Source: Stieleria maiorica
GTDB lineage: Bacteria; Planctomycetota; Planctomycetia; Pirellulales; Pirellulaceae
DNA length: 64,000 nucleotides
Assembly (NCBI RefSeq): GCF_008035925.1
Contig: NZ_CP036264.1
Coordinates: 5,826,402-5,890,401, forward strand
Direction of reading: 5' to 3'
Part shown: positions 26,767-36,138 of the stretch, piece after piece
How positions within the stretch are numbered: position 1 is the first letter of the stretch
How the letters are laid out: every line of letters begins with the position of its first letter
Notes under the pieces: model-generated
Databases searched by the model: none
The model's input: the letters and a program-made list of their open reading frames with translations, nothing else
Told to the model about the DNA's origin: nothing
Translations under genes and position numbers: made by a program

Positions 26767-27033
26767 ATGGTGAAATGCCCCCGCTGTAAGAACCGGCCCA
26801 ACGAATGTTACCCGTCCCGCTGGTACAAGCAGGTGCCGTTTTTGCTGACGCTCCGCATCCGCTGGCGATGCATGCGTTGTGGCGCCACCTTTGCCGACTG
26901 GATCTGGAGCGAAGATCCGCCGAACACGCCCTACCAACGCCAGGGTTCGTCGCCATCGGACACGTCGGCCGATCAAGGTGACGAGGGCTCGACGGACGTC
27001 GAGCGAATTGCCGGGTCGGCCACGCTGCAATAG
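26767..27033 (+). CDS. Small zinc-ribbon protein, unknown function
   Basis: This is an 88-residue frame with two Cys pairs: MVKCPRCKNRPNEC near the start and WRCMRCGATFADWIW at 37-51, a treble-clef or zinc-ribbon pattern. The spacing and the hydrophobic stretch VPFLLTLRIRW between them look genuine. The last 35 residues are Ser/Asp/Glu-rich and probably disordered. The 3' end overlaps the end of the convergent redox protein gene by 61 bp, so the true coding end could be debated. No family name can be given. Confidence 0.5.
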   Translation: MVKCPRCKNRPNECYPSRWYKQVPFLLTLRIRWRCMRCGATFADWIWSEDPPNTPYQRQGSSPSDTSADQGDEGSTDVERIAGSATLQ

Positions 27034-27980
27034 TCCGGTCGCGATGCGGCGGTTTGGTGGCGAAACGCCCGCACGATTTGATTGTCGCGAACCAGGAACG
27101 CGCCGGGCATCTGAAATCCGTCGCCACCCAGTTTGCCGACACCGTGGCGGTTCAGAATCGCGCACTTGAAGCCCCGCCAAAACACCGACAGCCCGAACAA
27201 TTGGCCCACCCTGCCGCGTCCCAATTCATAACCCCGGTACAGGCGACAATCGGGATCGCTGATCCGGTGGACATCACCCAGACCATAGGCCTCAAAGAAA
27301 GCCCGGCTCGATTCGTTGTCGCCCATGTGCACCAGCACGATCGCCGTCCCCATCGCTTCGATGCGCTCGCGTTGCTCGCGAAGGTCTTGCAACGCTTCAC
27401 GACAGAACGTGCAACCGCTGTGGCGCAGAAACACGACCAGCACCGACTGATTCCGCGACAACTCCGCGATCGTCGCACCCTGCTGGGACCGAAATTGCTC
27501 GTTCAATCGGCTGACGGATTCCGCTTCGCCAACCGCTGCCGGGGCGCTGAACGATTTGAACGCCTGGAACAGAATCATGCCAAAGGGGACCCACCAAATC
27601 AAATCGTTGGTCAGGTTCACGATTGCCCACTCCATCGGCAACCGGCCGGGTGCCCCAGGGGGCAGCACCAACCACTGGTATGCCATGCCGAGCGGACCGA
27701 ACGTCTTGCCCAGGAATCCCACCAGCACGATCGGCCAGTGCCGATAAGGATCGCGGGCGGCGATCGCGTAGCCGACGCCGTAGACCCCGACAATCATCCC
27801 GACGCACTGCCAGATTCCCGGATAGATCGGCCGATCGATGCCCGTGATGTCGAACAAGTCCATCGGGCGCAACACCACCCAGCCGCCCCACACGAGGTTG
27901 TAGATCGCCGCGGCAATCAAGACATGTGTCATCCAACGCGGATGCGACGTGGCGGCGGTGGTGGCGGTGAAACGATTCAT
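26973..27980 (-). CDS. Membrane protein with SelL/AhpC-TSA-like redox domain
   Basis: This is 335 residues from the ATG at 27980. Residues 12-145 carry four membrane helices (MTHVLIAAAIYNLVWGGWVV, WPIVLVGFLGK, LIWWVPFGMILF). Residues 165-320 form a thioredoxin-like domain of the peroxiredoxin-like SelL group, with QSVLVVFLRHSGCTFCREAL as the active CxxC segment, DPDCRLYRGYELGRG and QMPGAFLVRDNQIVRAF. SelL proteins in some bacteria have a UxxU motif; here both positions are Cys. A thiol redox role near the membrane is inferred; substrate unknown. A Met 11 codons upstream (28013) is less likely as the start. Confidence 0.8.
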   Translation of the reverse strand: MNRFTATTAATSHPRWMTHVLIAAAIYNLVWGGWVVLRPMDLFDITGIDRPIYPGIWQCVGMIVGVYGVGYAIAARDPYRHWPIVLVGFLGKTFGPLGMAYQWLVLPPGAPGRLPMEWAIVNLTNDLIWWVPFGMILFQAFKSFSAPAAVGEAESVSRLNEQFRSQQGATIAELSRNQSVLVVFLRHSGCTFCREALQDLREQRERIEAMGTAIVLVHMGDNESSRAFFEAYGLGDVHRISDPDCRLYRGYELGRGRVGQLFGLSVFWRGFKCAILNRHGVGKLGGDGFQMPGAFLVRDNQIVRAFRHQTAASRPDYCSVADPAIRSTSVEPSSP

Positions 27981-28106
27981 CGGCTCGGTTATCAATCCAA
28001 GGTCGGTCCGCAATAATGTGCACTGCCTTTAGAGTGCACTGTCGTCAAGTCAGACGGCGGATTGCCTACCCTACCTACGATAGCCGATTTGGACCGCGGT
28101 CGACCG

Positions 28107-28499
28107 ATGCGAGAAAACACGATCCAACACCGCGTTCGTTACGACGAGTGCGACCCGATGGGCTTTGTCCATCACAGCGTCTACCTGCAGTACTTCGAAA
28201 TGGGGCGCACCGAGTTGCTGCGTGCCAGCGGCGGGCGGTACCGCGACATGGAAGACGAGGGCTTGCTGGTCGTGGTGGTTCGAGTGGACTGTCGTTACAA
28301 ATCACCGGCCCGTTACGACGATTTGATCGACATCCACACGCGGATCGCCAAGGTCACGATCGGCAAGATCGTCCACGAGTACACGATCTCGATCGACTCA
28401 AAAATCCTGGTCACCGCCACGGTCACCCTGGCCGTGATCAACCGCGACGGCCAAGTCCAACGCGTCCCACAGAGCTTGTTGGATCAATATGGGGAGTGA
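28107..28499 (+). CDS. YbgC-type hot-dog acyl-CoA thioesterase
   Basis: This is a 130-residue thioesterase starting at MRENTIQHRVRY (an in-frame ATG at 28062 would add 15 residues of poor conservation). The 4-hydroxybenzoyl-CoA thioesterase / YbgC motif YDECDPMGFVHHSVYLQYFE is at about 10-29, including the catalytic Asp. KSPARYDDLIDIHTRIAKV and ITVxxAVINRDG-like segments follow. It would hydrolyse acyl-CoA thioesters in the cytoplasm; substrate chain not predictable. It is divergent from the redox protein and has no tol-pal genes nearby. Confidence 0.88.
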   Translation: MRENTIQHRVRYDECDPMGFVHHSVYLQYFEMGRTELLRASGGRYRDMEDEGLLVVVVRVDCRYKSPARYDDLIDIHTRIAKVTIGKIVHEYTISIDSKILVTATVTLAVINRDGQVQRVPQSLLDQYGE

Positions 28500-28581
28500 T
28501 GTCACTCCGCCAACCGCTCGGACAAGCTTTGATTCTTGCCGGCGCCGAGTTCGGAGAACACGGCGACGCTCTAGAAATCCG

Positions 28582-30258
28582 CTAGTCGGCGCCGACCGGC
28601 GGCTCGGTGTCAACGACTTCGGCCGCCAGGACGGCTCGTTTTGCCACGATGCGTTTGACGACGACGTCGACGATCGCTCCGGCCAGGATCACCATGCCGA
28701 TGATCGCGAATTCCAACTTGGTGCTGATGCCCAGGATGTTGATCGCGTTGTACAGCACGCGCATCACCGCGGCGCCGATCACCACGCCCAAGATGTTTCC
28801 CTCGCCGCCGCGAAGGCTGCAGCCGCCCAACACAGCCGCCGCGATCGCGTACAGTTCGTAGAAATTGCCAAAGCCCGACGGCTGCACCGAGTTGACGTCC
28901 AACGCGAACAGGATGCCGCCCAGCCCCGCGGCCAGTGAGCACAGCACGTAGGCCACCACGATCATCCGTTTGGTGTTGATCCCGCTGTATCGGGCCGCTT
29001 CTTCGTTGCGCCCCAGTGCCAGCAAGTAGCGGCCATACACGGTTCGGTTCAGAAAGATCGCCGCGACCACCGCCAGCGCGATCATGATTAACATCGGCAT
29101 CGGGACCATCGTGGCGGCAAGCTGGGTTTGCCCCAGCAACGCCATGACACCGGTGGCAATCAACGCGGGCGTCAGCGCTTTGGACTTTTTCGATGCCGTG
29201 CCCGCCGCCGAGATCAGCCAGCCGACCGAACCGATCACGCCGCCGACGACGAAAAAGACGATCATCATCAACGTGTTTTTCAACATTTCGCCTGACACGA
29301 TGATCGCCCCGACCTGCCAGCGGTCGTCGCCTCCCGCGCTGCGGTACAGCGGCACCAGCTGCCAAACACACAGAGCCAACAAAACCAACGAGACCAGGAC
29401 CAACGCCAACGGTTTCTTGACACGCCGGGCATCCGATTGCCAGGCCCAGCGGAGAAACAGGACCAACGTGGGGACGAATAAAAACGTGCCGGCGTACTTC
29501 ATCACCGTCGACGGCATCATCGCGGCAGCGTCCGACACCTCGATCCCCAGACTGCGGATGCGATAGCCGGCGACCTCGATCAGCGTCGTTCCCGGCCCCG
29601 AATCCCAACCCAGACAAAAACGCGACGCTCCCGCGACCGCCAGCAGCACCCCGATCGCCGGGATCGACCACGCGGAAATCTTGTTCGCGTCGCTTTGGCC
29701 ATCGCCCGAGTCGATCTCGGATCGCAGCCGACGAAGTTTCCACAGCCCGTACAGAAACAAACACACCCCGCCGCCCAGCAGCATCGTTGCCCAACTGCAG
29801 GGTTTGCCGATCGCCAACAACCGAAGCCCATCGTGGTCTTGGCCGAACCCGAGCGTATCGTCGTCGGTCAACCAGCGCGCAAAGCCGCGATAGAACAGCA
29901 ATCCGCACAGCGTGACCACAAACGGTTGCAAATCCAATCGAGTGATCAACAACCCGTGCAGCAATCCGATCGCGGCGGCGGTAAGCATCACGATGATCAC
30001 CGCGGCCGTCGGTGAATACCCTTGGCCGACGACCAACATGGGCAACAGACAAGCGACCAAGCCCACGACCGATCCGATCGACAGGTCGATCCCGCCGGTG
30101 ATGATCACGAACGCGACACCGATCGACAGGATGCCGAACAGGGCGCTCCAGCGCGTCGTGTTGTATAGGTTGTATTGTCCGACAAAGCTGTCATTCAAAA
30201 CCGTCGTGAACAGACAGACGAAAATCAGCAAGCCAAAGATGCCTAGGATCTTGTTCAT
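28582..30258 (-). CDS. Sugar ABC transporter permease with large internal insertion
   Basis: This permease (558 residues) belongs to the RbsC/XylH type of carbohydrate importers (CUT2). Residues 1-150 match the first half ([41 protein letters not shown]). Residues 391-540 match the second half ([41 protein letters not shown]). Between them lie about 240 extra residues with several extra helices and a soluble stretch, so the protein is nearly twice the usual 320 residues. It overlaps the ATPase gene by 4 bp (ATGA), so it is part of the importer operon. The role of the insertion is unknown. Confidence 0.9.
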   Translation of the reverse strand: MNKILGIFGLLIFVCLFTTVLNDSFVGQYNLYNTTRWSALFGILSIGVAFVIITGGIDLSIGSVVGLVACLLPMLVVGQGYSPTAAVIIVMLTAAAIGLLHGLLITRLDLQPFVVTLCGLLFYRGFARWLTDDDTLGFGQDHDGLRLLAIGKPCSWATMLLGGGVCLFLYGLWKLRRLRSEIDSGDGQSDANKISAWSIPAIGVLLAVAGASRFCLGWDSGPGTTLIEVAGYRIRSLGIEVSDAAAMMPSTVMKYAGTFLFVPTLVLFLRWAWQSDARRVKKPLALVLVSLVLLALCVWQLVPLYRSAGGDDRWQVGAIIVSGEMLKNTLMMIVFFVVGGVIGSVGWLISAAGTASKKSKALTPALIATGVMALLGQTQLAATMVPMPMLIMIALAVVAAIFLNRTVYGRYLLALGRNEEAARYSGINTKRMIVVAYVLCSLAAGLGGILFALDVNSVQPSGFGNFYELYAIAAAVLGGCSLRGGEGNILGVVIGAAVMRVLYNAINILGISTKLEFAIIGMVILAGAIVDVVVKRIVAKRAVLAAEVVDTEPPVGAD

Positions 30259-31871
30259 CGACTGGTCACACCCGTTGCCAAGTTCATGATTTGTTCTTCA
30301 CCGATTTCGTCACCGACCAACTGGCCGGTGATCTCGCCCTCGTGCATCACCAGCGTGCGGTCACTCATCGCGATCACTTCTTCCATTTCGCTGGAGACGA
30401 ACAGGATGGCCAGCCCCTCGGCCGCCAGCGTCTCCATCAACCGATAGATTTCCTCTTTCGCGCCGATGTCGATCCCGCGTGTCGGTTCGTCCAGCAATAG
30501 AATCTTGGGGTTCATGGCCAGCCATTTTCCCAGCACGACTTTCTGCTGATTGCCGCCCGACAAATAACGCACCACCTGGTCGGCCGTCGGCGTCTTGATC
30601 CGCAGCCGATCGATGCTGTGGATCGTGTCGTCGGATTCGGCGGCGAAGTTGATCCAACAGCCGCCGCGCGCCTTGTCCGACAAACTCGCCAAGGAAACGT
30701 TGGTTCGTACCGAAAAGTCGATCACCAGCCCCTGCTCCTTGCGGTCTTCGGGGACCAACCCCATGCCGCTGGCGATCGCGTCTTTGGGGCTCCGCAATTG
30801 CACACGTCGGCCGTTGATTCGCAAGGTGCCGCCCAGAGGCTGTGTGACGCCGAACAGACAGCGCAACATCTCGGTCCGCCCGGCGCCGACCAGCCCCGCA
30901 ACGCCGACGATTTCACCCGGCATGACATGAAACGAGACCTTGTGCGTGGGGTGATCGGGGACGACCAGATCGATCACTTCCAAGGCGGGCTTGGCGCTTG
31001 CCGCCTGCTCAGTGCCTTCTGCCGATTGGCCAGTGCTCTCTGCCGATTGCCCAGTGCTCTCTGCCGATTGCCCAGTGCTTTCCGCCGCCAGCCCAGTGCG
31101 GATCGTCCGTTCGTAAAACCGCGACACGTCTCGGCCCACCATTCGGCTGACCATCGCGTCGTGATTGATTTGGTCACCAACCAGCTCGCCGGCGTTCTCG
31201 CCGTCTCGCATCACGGCAACGCGATCAGCCAGTGCTTCGACTTCGGCCAAGCGGTGCGAAATGTAGATGACGCTGACGCCGTGCTCGCGCAAGCCGCGAA
31301 CGACGTCGAACAAGGCCTCGGCCTCGCGCTGCGAAAGGCTGCTGGTCGGCTCATCCATGATCAACACCCGCGCGTCGATCGACAGCGCTTTGGCGATTTC
31401 GACCATCTGTTGACGTCCGATGGTCAGCTCGCGGACCAGGGTCAGCGGATCGACCTGCAGTCCGACCGACGCCAAGTGGCGGCGGGATTCGTGGACGATC
31501 TTTTCGCGATCGATCAGCCCGAAACGCGTCGGTTCGCGTCCCAAAAAGATGTTCGCACCGACCGACAGATTGTCCGCCAGGTTCAATTCTTGGTGAATCA
31601 ACGTGATGCCCAGCCGCATTGCGTCGGCGACGCTGCCGATGGCCACGGGCGTCTGGTCGACTAAGATTTGACCTTCGTCGGGTGGCTGGACGCCGGCCAA
31701 GATTTTCATCAGCGTGCTTTTGCCGGCGCCGTTTTCACCGACCAACGCCAGGACCTCGCCGGGCATCAACGTCAAGTTGATGTTGTGCAGCGCGCGGACA
31801 CCGGGAAAGCGTTTTCCCAGCGATCGTACTTCCAGCAACGGACGCGGATTCTTTCCCTGCGCCACGCTCAC
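30255..31871 (-). CDS. Sugar ABC transporter ATP-binding protein (double ATPase)
   Basis: This 538-residue CUT2-type ATPase (RbsA/XylG) has two nucleotide-binding domains. The first has Walker [15 protein letters not shown], and its signature position reads [16 protein letters not shown] with Walker [13 protein letters not shown]. The second has a degenerate Walker A ([16 protein letters not shown]), signature [15 protein letters not shown] and [14 protein letters not shown]. The linker near residue 265 holds a seven-residue tandem repeat STGQSAE encoded by 21-bp repeats. The start is GTG at 31871, overlapping the binding-protein stop (GTGA). Substrate unknown; ribose, xylose or similar. Confidence 0.94.
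   Translation of the reverse strand: MSVAQGKNPRPLLEVRSLGKRFPGVRALHNINLTLMPGEVLALVGENGAGKSTLMKILAGVQPPDEGQILVDQTPVAIGSVADAMRLGITLIHQELNLADNLSVGANIFLGREPTRFGLIDREKIVHESRRHLASVGLQVDPLTLVRELTIGRQQMVEIAKALSIDARVLIMDEPTSSLSQREAEALFDVVRGLREHGVSVIYISHRLAEVEALADRVAVMRDGENAGELVGDQINHDAMVSRMVGRDVSRFYERTIRTGLAAESTGQSAESTGQSAESTGQSAEGTEQAASAKPALEVIDLVVPDHPTHKVSFHVMPGEIVGVAGLVGAGRTEMLRCLFGVTQPLGGTLRINGRRVQLRSPKDAIASGMGLVPEDRKEQGLVIDFSVRTNVSLASLSDKARGGCWINFAAESDDTIHSIDRLRIKTPTADQVVRYLSGGNQQKVVLGKWLAMNPKILLLDEPTRGIDIGAKEEIYRLMETLAAEGLAILFVSSEMEEVIAMSDRTLVMHEGEITGQLVGDEIGEEQIMNLATGVTSR
31010..31093. repeat. 21-bp in-frame tandem repeat inside the ABC ATPase gene
   Basis: Four 21-bp units run from 31010, consensus CAGTGCTCTCTGCCGATTGC plus C. 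Units two and three are identical; units one and four have a few changes. On the coding strand each unit encodes seven residues (STGQSAE). The repeat lies in the linker between the two ATPase domains, where length change would be tolerated. Confidence 0.93.
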
Positions 31872-32989
31872 TGGGCCGTCGCGTCCGTTTCTTCTTCCCC
31901 GGTCAGCTTCTTCAGTTCCGCCCAGAACTCGTCGACGTTGTCCTTCCGGATCGAGCGGGCCGGAATATTCAAAAAGCCGCCGTCGGGGAGCGCCGATTCG
32001 TCACCGCGAGCCAGCTTGGTCAGCAATTCGACCGATTTGTAACCGTACTGGTACGGGTTTTGAACGATCGTTCCGTAACACGAACCGTCTTGGATCGCTT
32101 TCAACGTGTCGGGGTCTTCGTCGAAGCCGACGACTTGGATCTTGCCAACCTTGTCGGCGCCTCGAACCGCTTCCAGGATGTTGGGCGGGTTGTAGGCGAA
32201 CAGACCGATCATGCAGCCGATGCTGGGGTGTTTGACGATCGCATCCTCGGCGCGGCTCTTGGCGATCGCAAAATCAAAGTTGTCGGTCCGCGTGTCCAGG
32301 ATCGTGTACTTGTCGCCTTTGAGCACACCGTCGGCGGGGTCGAAGGACCGGTCGGGGTCGTTGGACCGGTCGAGCAATTCGTCGATGATGCCTTGGCGTC
32401 GTTGATCCGCGTTCAGCTGGCCCAGGCGACCGACAAAAAGCATCACTTCGCCCCCGTCGGGCATCGCTTCTTTGACCAGTTTGCCGCACATCCGCCCGGC
32501 GTCGTAATTGTTCATGCCGATGTAGGCCAGGCGGTTCGATTCCGGGGCGTCGGAGTCTTGGGTGATCAGATTGGTCGCCGCAGCCACATCGTTCAGGATG
32601 CCGGTTTGATTGGCCGGGTCGATCGGGCTGACGGCGACGCCATCGACTTGGTCGGAAATCAACTCTTCCAACATGCGTTTTTGATCCGCGGTTCCGTCGG
32701 GAGGCATGCGGACCAGGCATTCGACATCAAAGTCCTTGGCCGCCGCCTTGCAACCTTCTTCGGCGATGTCCCAAAACGATGCGATCCCGTTGGTCACGTA
32801 GGCGATCCGCAGCTTTCCATCCGAGGACGTTTTTACCCCCGACGCACCGGGGACGTTTTCGGAGGCTCGATCGCCCGACGCGGCGGTGTCGTCGATTTTT
32901 TCGATCTTGCATCCGGTCAGTGCGAGACCGACGGCGATCAGGGCCGCGGCAACGAGCGGCGTGAACTTCACGTGAATAGGCAGACGCAT
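31868..32989 (-). CDS. Sugar ABC transporter substrate-binding lipoprotein
   Basis: This 373-residue periplasmic binding lipoprotein has a signal sequence with lipobox LTGC (C27), a short disordered linker, and a type I periplasmic-binding fold (RbsB-like). The blocks seen are [75 protein letters not shown] and [14 protein letters not shown]. It is the first gene of the importer operon (binding protein, ATPase, permease, all overlapping by 4 bp). Ligand not predictable. Divergent from the histidine kinase gene. Confidence 0.94.
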   Translation of the reverse strand: MRLPIHVKFTPLVAAALIAVGLALTGCKIEKIDDTAASGDRASENVPGASGVKTSSDGKLRIAYVTNGIASFWDIAEEGCKAAAKDFDVECLVRMPPDGTADQKRMLEELISDQVDGVAVSPIDPANQTGILNDVAAATNLITQDSDAPESNRLAYIGMNNYDAGRMCGKLVKEAMPDGGEVMLFVGRLGQLNADQRRQGIIDELLDRSNDPDRSFDPADGVLKGDKYTILDTRTDNFDFAIAKSRAEDAIVKHPSIGCMIGLFAYNPPNILEAVRGADKVGKIQVVGFDEDPDTLKAIQDGSCYGTIVQNPYQYGYKSVELLTKLARGDESALPDGGFLNIPARSIRKDNVDEFWAELKKLTGEEETDATAQ

Positions 32990-33299
32990 GGGAGGCGGTG
33001 GGAAAGGAGGAGTAGCGGGGCCGCAGGGGACGTCGATCGTGCGATCGGTAAAGCGAGAGTTTAAGTTCGCCGCGATGGGGTCGCAAGCTTTTCGGCCTCA
33101 CGATCGGCACATCTGGCAAGGTCTGACGGAGAGAGCCAGTTTCCGGCGGTCGATCCTGGCAGGGACGTGTAGCCGCAATCTCAACCTAGCCGATATGCAC
33201 ATCCTAACAGGTCACGTCGAGGGCCTTCCCGGTGCGATCCCCTCCCGCGCGTCATCGGCGTTACCTGTCCCCCCTTTCGTTTCTTGGAGAATCCACACC
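32990..33299. other. Divergent intergenic region, importer operon / histidine kinase
   Basis: A 310-bp spacer lies between the start of the ABC importer operon (leftward) and the histidine kinase (rightward). It should hold promoters for both. No clear sigma-70 boxes, operator palindrome or dispersed repeat could be picked out by eye. A purine-rich TTGGAGAA at about 33283-33290 may be the kinase ribosome-binding site. The kinase reading frame stays open through this region but the sequence lacks coding character. Confidence 0.4.
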
Positions 33300-34817
33300 A
33301 TGACGTCAACGTTTCCAATGTCTGCCGGCACCGCCATGCGGGACAGTCGCGCGGTCGATGATCGTGGTGCTCCGCACGAGGTCGCGACGGCGGCGAGGCG
33401 GTTGCCCGGGCAAACTGTCGGCCACCGCGACGGTACGATCGTGCCCCGCCGTTCGGCCGCCTCCGACGCGACCGACTATGAAACGGTCTCACGATTGATC
33501 AGCGAAACCGCTCACGACCTGCGCGCCCCGTTGTCAACGATCCGCGAAGCCATCCGCCTGGTACGTGATGGCGAACTCGGCGCGGTGTCGTCGGCGCAGG
33601 GCGAGTGCTTGTCGGCCGCGATCGATCAATGCAACTGTGCCGTGCAGTTGGTCGACGAGATGGTCCAATCACGTCGGTTCGATTCCGGTTTTCCCAACGT
33701 CACCCGTCAATGGATTTCGATCGACGAGTTGAAAGCCGGGGTCGAAGCAACGTTGCAACCGTGGATCTTGCCGCGCGGAATCCACCTGCTTTGGGACGGA
33801 CCGTTCGAAGAAGGCCTGAAGGTCTATGCCGACGTCACACTATTGCGTCGCCTGATCGTCAACTTGGCCGGCAACGCGATCCGGGTCACGCGGGAGGGCG
33901 GCCCCGTATTGATTCGCACCCATGTCAATCGTGACCGGGGAGTGATGAATTGGTCCATCGTCGACCAGGGCGCCGGGATCTCACCGGCGGATCTGGAGTT
34001 GATCAGCGCCGGCAAGGCTCCGGCAAAAAGCATGGGTGGGCTGGGGCTGATTATCAGCCGGCAACTCGCCGCCGCACACTTTTCGACACTGCGGATTGAA
34101 TCGCGTGTCGGTACCGGAACCGCCGTCAGCTTTCAAACGATCGTCGGTGGCCCCGCCGCGGTGGCCGCTCGTTGGGTCAAGTGGCGGTCGGACCTGATCA
34201 CGATCCAGCAACGGAAAGTCCTGAACGAAGACCATCGCGTCCACGAGGTCCGCCCGTCACGCACGGCGAATCCGTCGGTTGCATTGGCTCCGCCACGTCG
34301 TGTGCGAATCGATGTCCCGTCGCGAATGATCGAAATGGGTGCCGGTGAGGTTCAACCTGCCTTTCCCGATCACGTTTGTCTGACAACCGTCTCGTTGGGA
34401 GCCGCGATTCCTGCAGCAAGCTCCGATGCTTTTGACGCCTTGTTGCAACGGTCGATGCGGTTCACCGAATTGGCCTACCGCACCGGGCAGCGAAGCTGGG
34501 TCATCGCGTGGGACGCCGATCTGCAGACCGGGATCGCCAAACGGACGGAACTGGAGCGTCAAGTGCACAACGAAATGGAAGCGATGCGAATGACGTGGGG
34601 GGCGGCCAATGTCGTCCCGGCCACGCCGCATCCGGTCTATGGAACCCCACTCTCAAGTCGATTGAGTGATCTCATCGTGCGTCAAACGTTGGCCGCCGCA
34701 CAACAGGCAGTCGACGATGACGACCAGACGCAAGCGACCTCAGATTCCATGCTGGCCTCGTCGGCCGCGGCCACACGCCTGGACTTCGACGTCCAGTGGT
34801 TGCGGGCCAACCGATAG
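33300..34817 (+). CDS. Soluble sensor-less histidine kinase with unknown C-terminal region
   Basis: This 505-residue protein has no membrane segment. After a disordered N-terminus (1-60) comes a HisKA box SETAHDLRAPLSTIREAI (phospho-acceptor H72), then a HATPase domain to about residue 285 with N-box NLAGNAIRVTREG, G1 VDQGAGIS and G2 GGLGLIISRQLAAAH. The F box is not obvious. Residues 300-505 carry no recognised domain and include DHVCLTTVSLGAAIP and helical QHNEMEAMRM-like stretches. No response regulator is adjacent, so it is an orphan. Possible partners include the divergent ABC importer, which is speculative. The start ATG at 33300 has a TTGGAGAA upstream. Confidence 0.8.
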   Translation: MTSTFPMSAGTAMRDSRAVDDRGAPHEVATAARRLPGQTVGHRDGTIVPRRSAASDATDYETVSRLISETAHDLRAPLSTIREAIRLVRDGELGAVSSAQGECLSAAIDQCNCAVQLVDEMVQSRRFDSGFPNVTRQWISIDELKAGVEATLQPWILPRGIHLLWDGPFEEGLKVYADVTLLRRLIVNLAGNAIRVTREGGPVLIRTHVNRDRGVMNWSIVDQGAGISPADLELISAGKAPAKSMGGLGLIISRQLAAAHFSTLRIESRVGTGTAVSFQTIVGGPAAVAARWVKWRSDLITIQQRKVLNEDHRVHEVRPSRTANPSVALAPPRRVRIDVPSRMIEMGAGEVQPAFPDHVCLTTVSLGAAIPAASSDAFDALLQRSMRFTELAYRTGQRSWVIAWDADLQTGIAKRTELERQVHNEMEAMRMTWGAANVVPATPHPVYGTPLSSRLSDLIVRQTLAAAQQAVDDDDQTQATSDSMLASSAAATRLDFDVQWLRANR

Positions 34818-34876
34818 GTTACCGCGCCGCGTAACGGGAGCTGCCAAGAGGTTCCCGGTTCGATCAAGAAAAGCAG

Positions 34877-34951
34877 GGTGGATGACCGGGTTCGAACCGG
34901 CGACATCTGGAACCACAATCCAGTGCTCTAACCAACTGAGCTACACCCACC
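34877..34951 (-). tRNA. tRNA-His (anticodon GTG)
   Basis: Read on the minus strand, the acceptor stem GTGGGTG pairs with CATCCAC (one G-T pair). T8 and A9 follow, then the D arm GCTCAGTTGGTTAGAGC, anticodon arm CTGGA-TTGTGGT-TCCAG with anticodon GTG, and T arm GCCGG-TTCGAAC-CCGGT. A G at position -1 is encoded (34951) and the discriminator is C73 (34877), the identity pair of histidine tRNAs. The 3' CCA is not encoded (CCTG follows). Coordinates include G-1. The rest of the gap, 34952-35334, shows no gene. Confidence 0.96.
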
Positions 34952-35334
34952 GCGAGGTTGTCGTGGCAAATTCGGCGGCCGCTTTCGCGGTGAAATTGCC
35001 AACGAGATTTAAGACTTTATCCGCCGCCGAAAGTTCGGTCAACGGTCCGAATAATTTCTCTTCGGGTCTCGCCCGGGCGGCTGCGGAAAAACCGCTCCAA
35101 CCGGCTGAGTCGACCACCGGCGTTGGATTCCCGATCGGGGAACGCCAGAGAATCGGGACCTCGTTCAGCTGGACCGACGCCTACCTGCCACGTTTTGTCG
35201 CCTCTCGCCGTGCCCCTGCTGCATTGCAAAATCGATGGTGCGTCGCACGGTCCGTTTTCGGATCCTTCGGCAGCGGGTAATCTATCGCCTTGCCACCCCG
35301 ATCCCCGCATTGCGTTCTCGCTTCATCCTAACCT

Positions 35335-36138
35335 ATGGCCCGCCGCAAGCTCTCCAGAAAGACCCCACGCGGTCCCTCCCCCCAACAGCCCGACGGCTCC
35401 ATCGATCCTGCCGGAACCGAGGCCGCGGAAACGCCCCAGCAAGCGGAAACGCCTCTGCCAGCGGAATCGACGGCCGTCGCGACGCCCCGCCCCCCCAGTC
35501 CGTTTTGGGTCGGCTTGATTAGCGCGGCGATCGTGGTGCACCTGTTGGCGCTGTTTGTTTCCTATTCGGCCCTCATCGAACCCTCGTCCACCCATTCGAG
35601 CCTGCTGGATCTGGCCTCGCCGTACCTGCGTTCGACGCATTTTTCGGCCGACGGCCGGCGGTTTTATTTGGCACACGCGACGCCTGACGAGCAACCCCAT
35701 CGCCTGCAATTCGCCTCGGCCGGCAAAGACGGTGATTTGGTGATCGACAGGCAGACCGAATGGACGACGGTTCAGCCCGGTGGGATTGCCGGGTTGGCCG
35801 CTTCGGATCGCTATGGCCGCTGGATGGCGTTGGCGGCGACGCTGGCTCAATCGGACCGTCCCAGTTTGGCGGCCGCCTTGTTGATGCCGCTGATTTCGGC
35901 CGACCCTTCGATCGATGCGGTTCGTGTGGTGCGTTTGCCCACCCAATTGACCACCGTCGCCGACGACTCCGCGCCGCCTGTCTATTTGGCCCGTGTCGTC
36001 CGCAGCGGCGATCAGGTGAGGTTGGTTTCCATCGGGGCAAAGCGATTGTCGACGTATGCTCGTGACCCGGAAACCGGTGCCGAGACCGAAGCGGATGCGG
36101 CAGCAAACGCGCCGGTCGGGGAGGCGGCGAAGCCATGA
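35335..36138 (+). CDS. Single-pass membrane protein paired with an HTTM-like protein
   Basis: This 267-residue protein has a basic, Pro/Glu/Ala-rich N-terminus of about 50 residues and one helix (VGLISAAIVVHLLALFVSYS). A soluble domain beyond it contains PYLRSTHFSADGRRFYLAHA and ends in a disordered acidic tail. The segment resembles the '...GYRFFAPDPGPSHL...' part of soluble partners of HTTM proteins, though loosely. Its stop overlaps the next start (ATGA), so the two are clearly a unit. No enzymatic motif. Function unknown. Confidence 0.7.
   Translation: MARRKLSRKTPRGPSPQQPDGSIDPAGTEAAETPQQAETPLPAESTAVATPRPPSPFWVGLISAAIVVHLLALFVSYSALIEPSSTHSSLLDLASPYLRSTHFSADGRRFYLAHATPDEQPHRLQFASAGKDGDLVIDRQTEWTTVQPGGIAGLAASDRYGRWMALAATLAQSDRPSLAAALLMPLISADPSIDAVRVVRLPTQLTTVADDSAPPVYLARVVRSGDQVRLVSIGAKRLSTYARDPETGAETEADAAANAPVGEAAKP

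Noticed and set aside
28610-30052. 480-codon open frame on the minus strand in another frame of the permease
   Set aside because: The permease frame carries the RbsC motifs; this one is Arg-rich without any.
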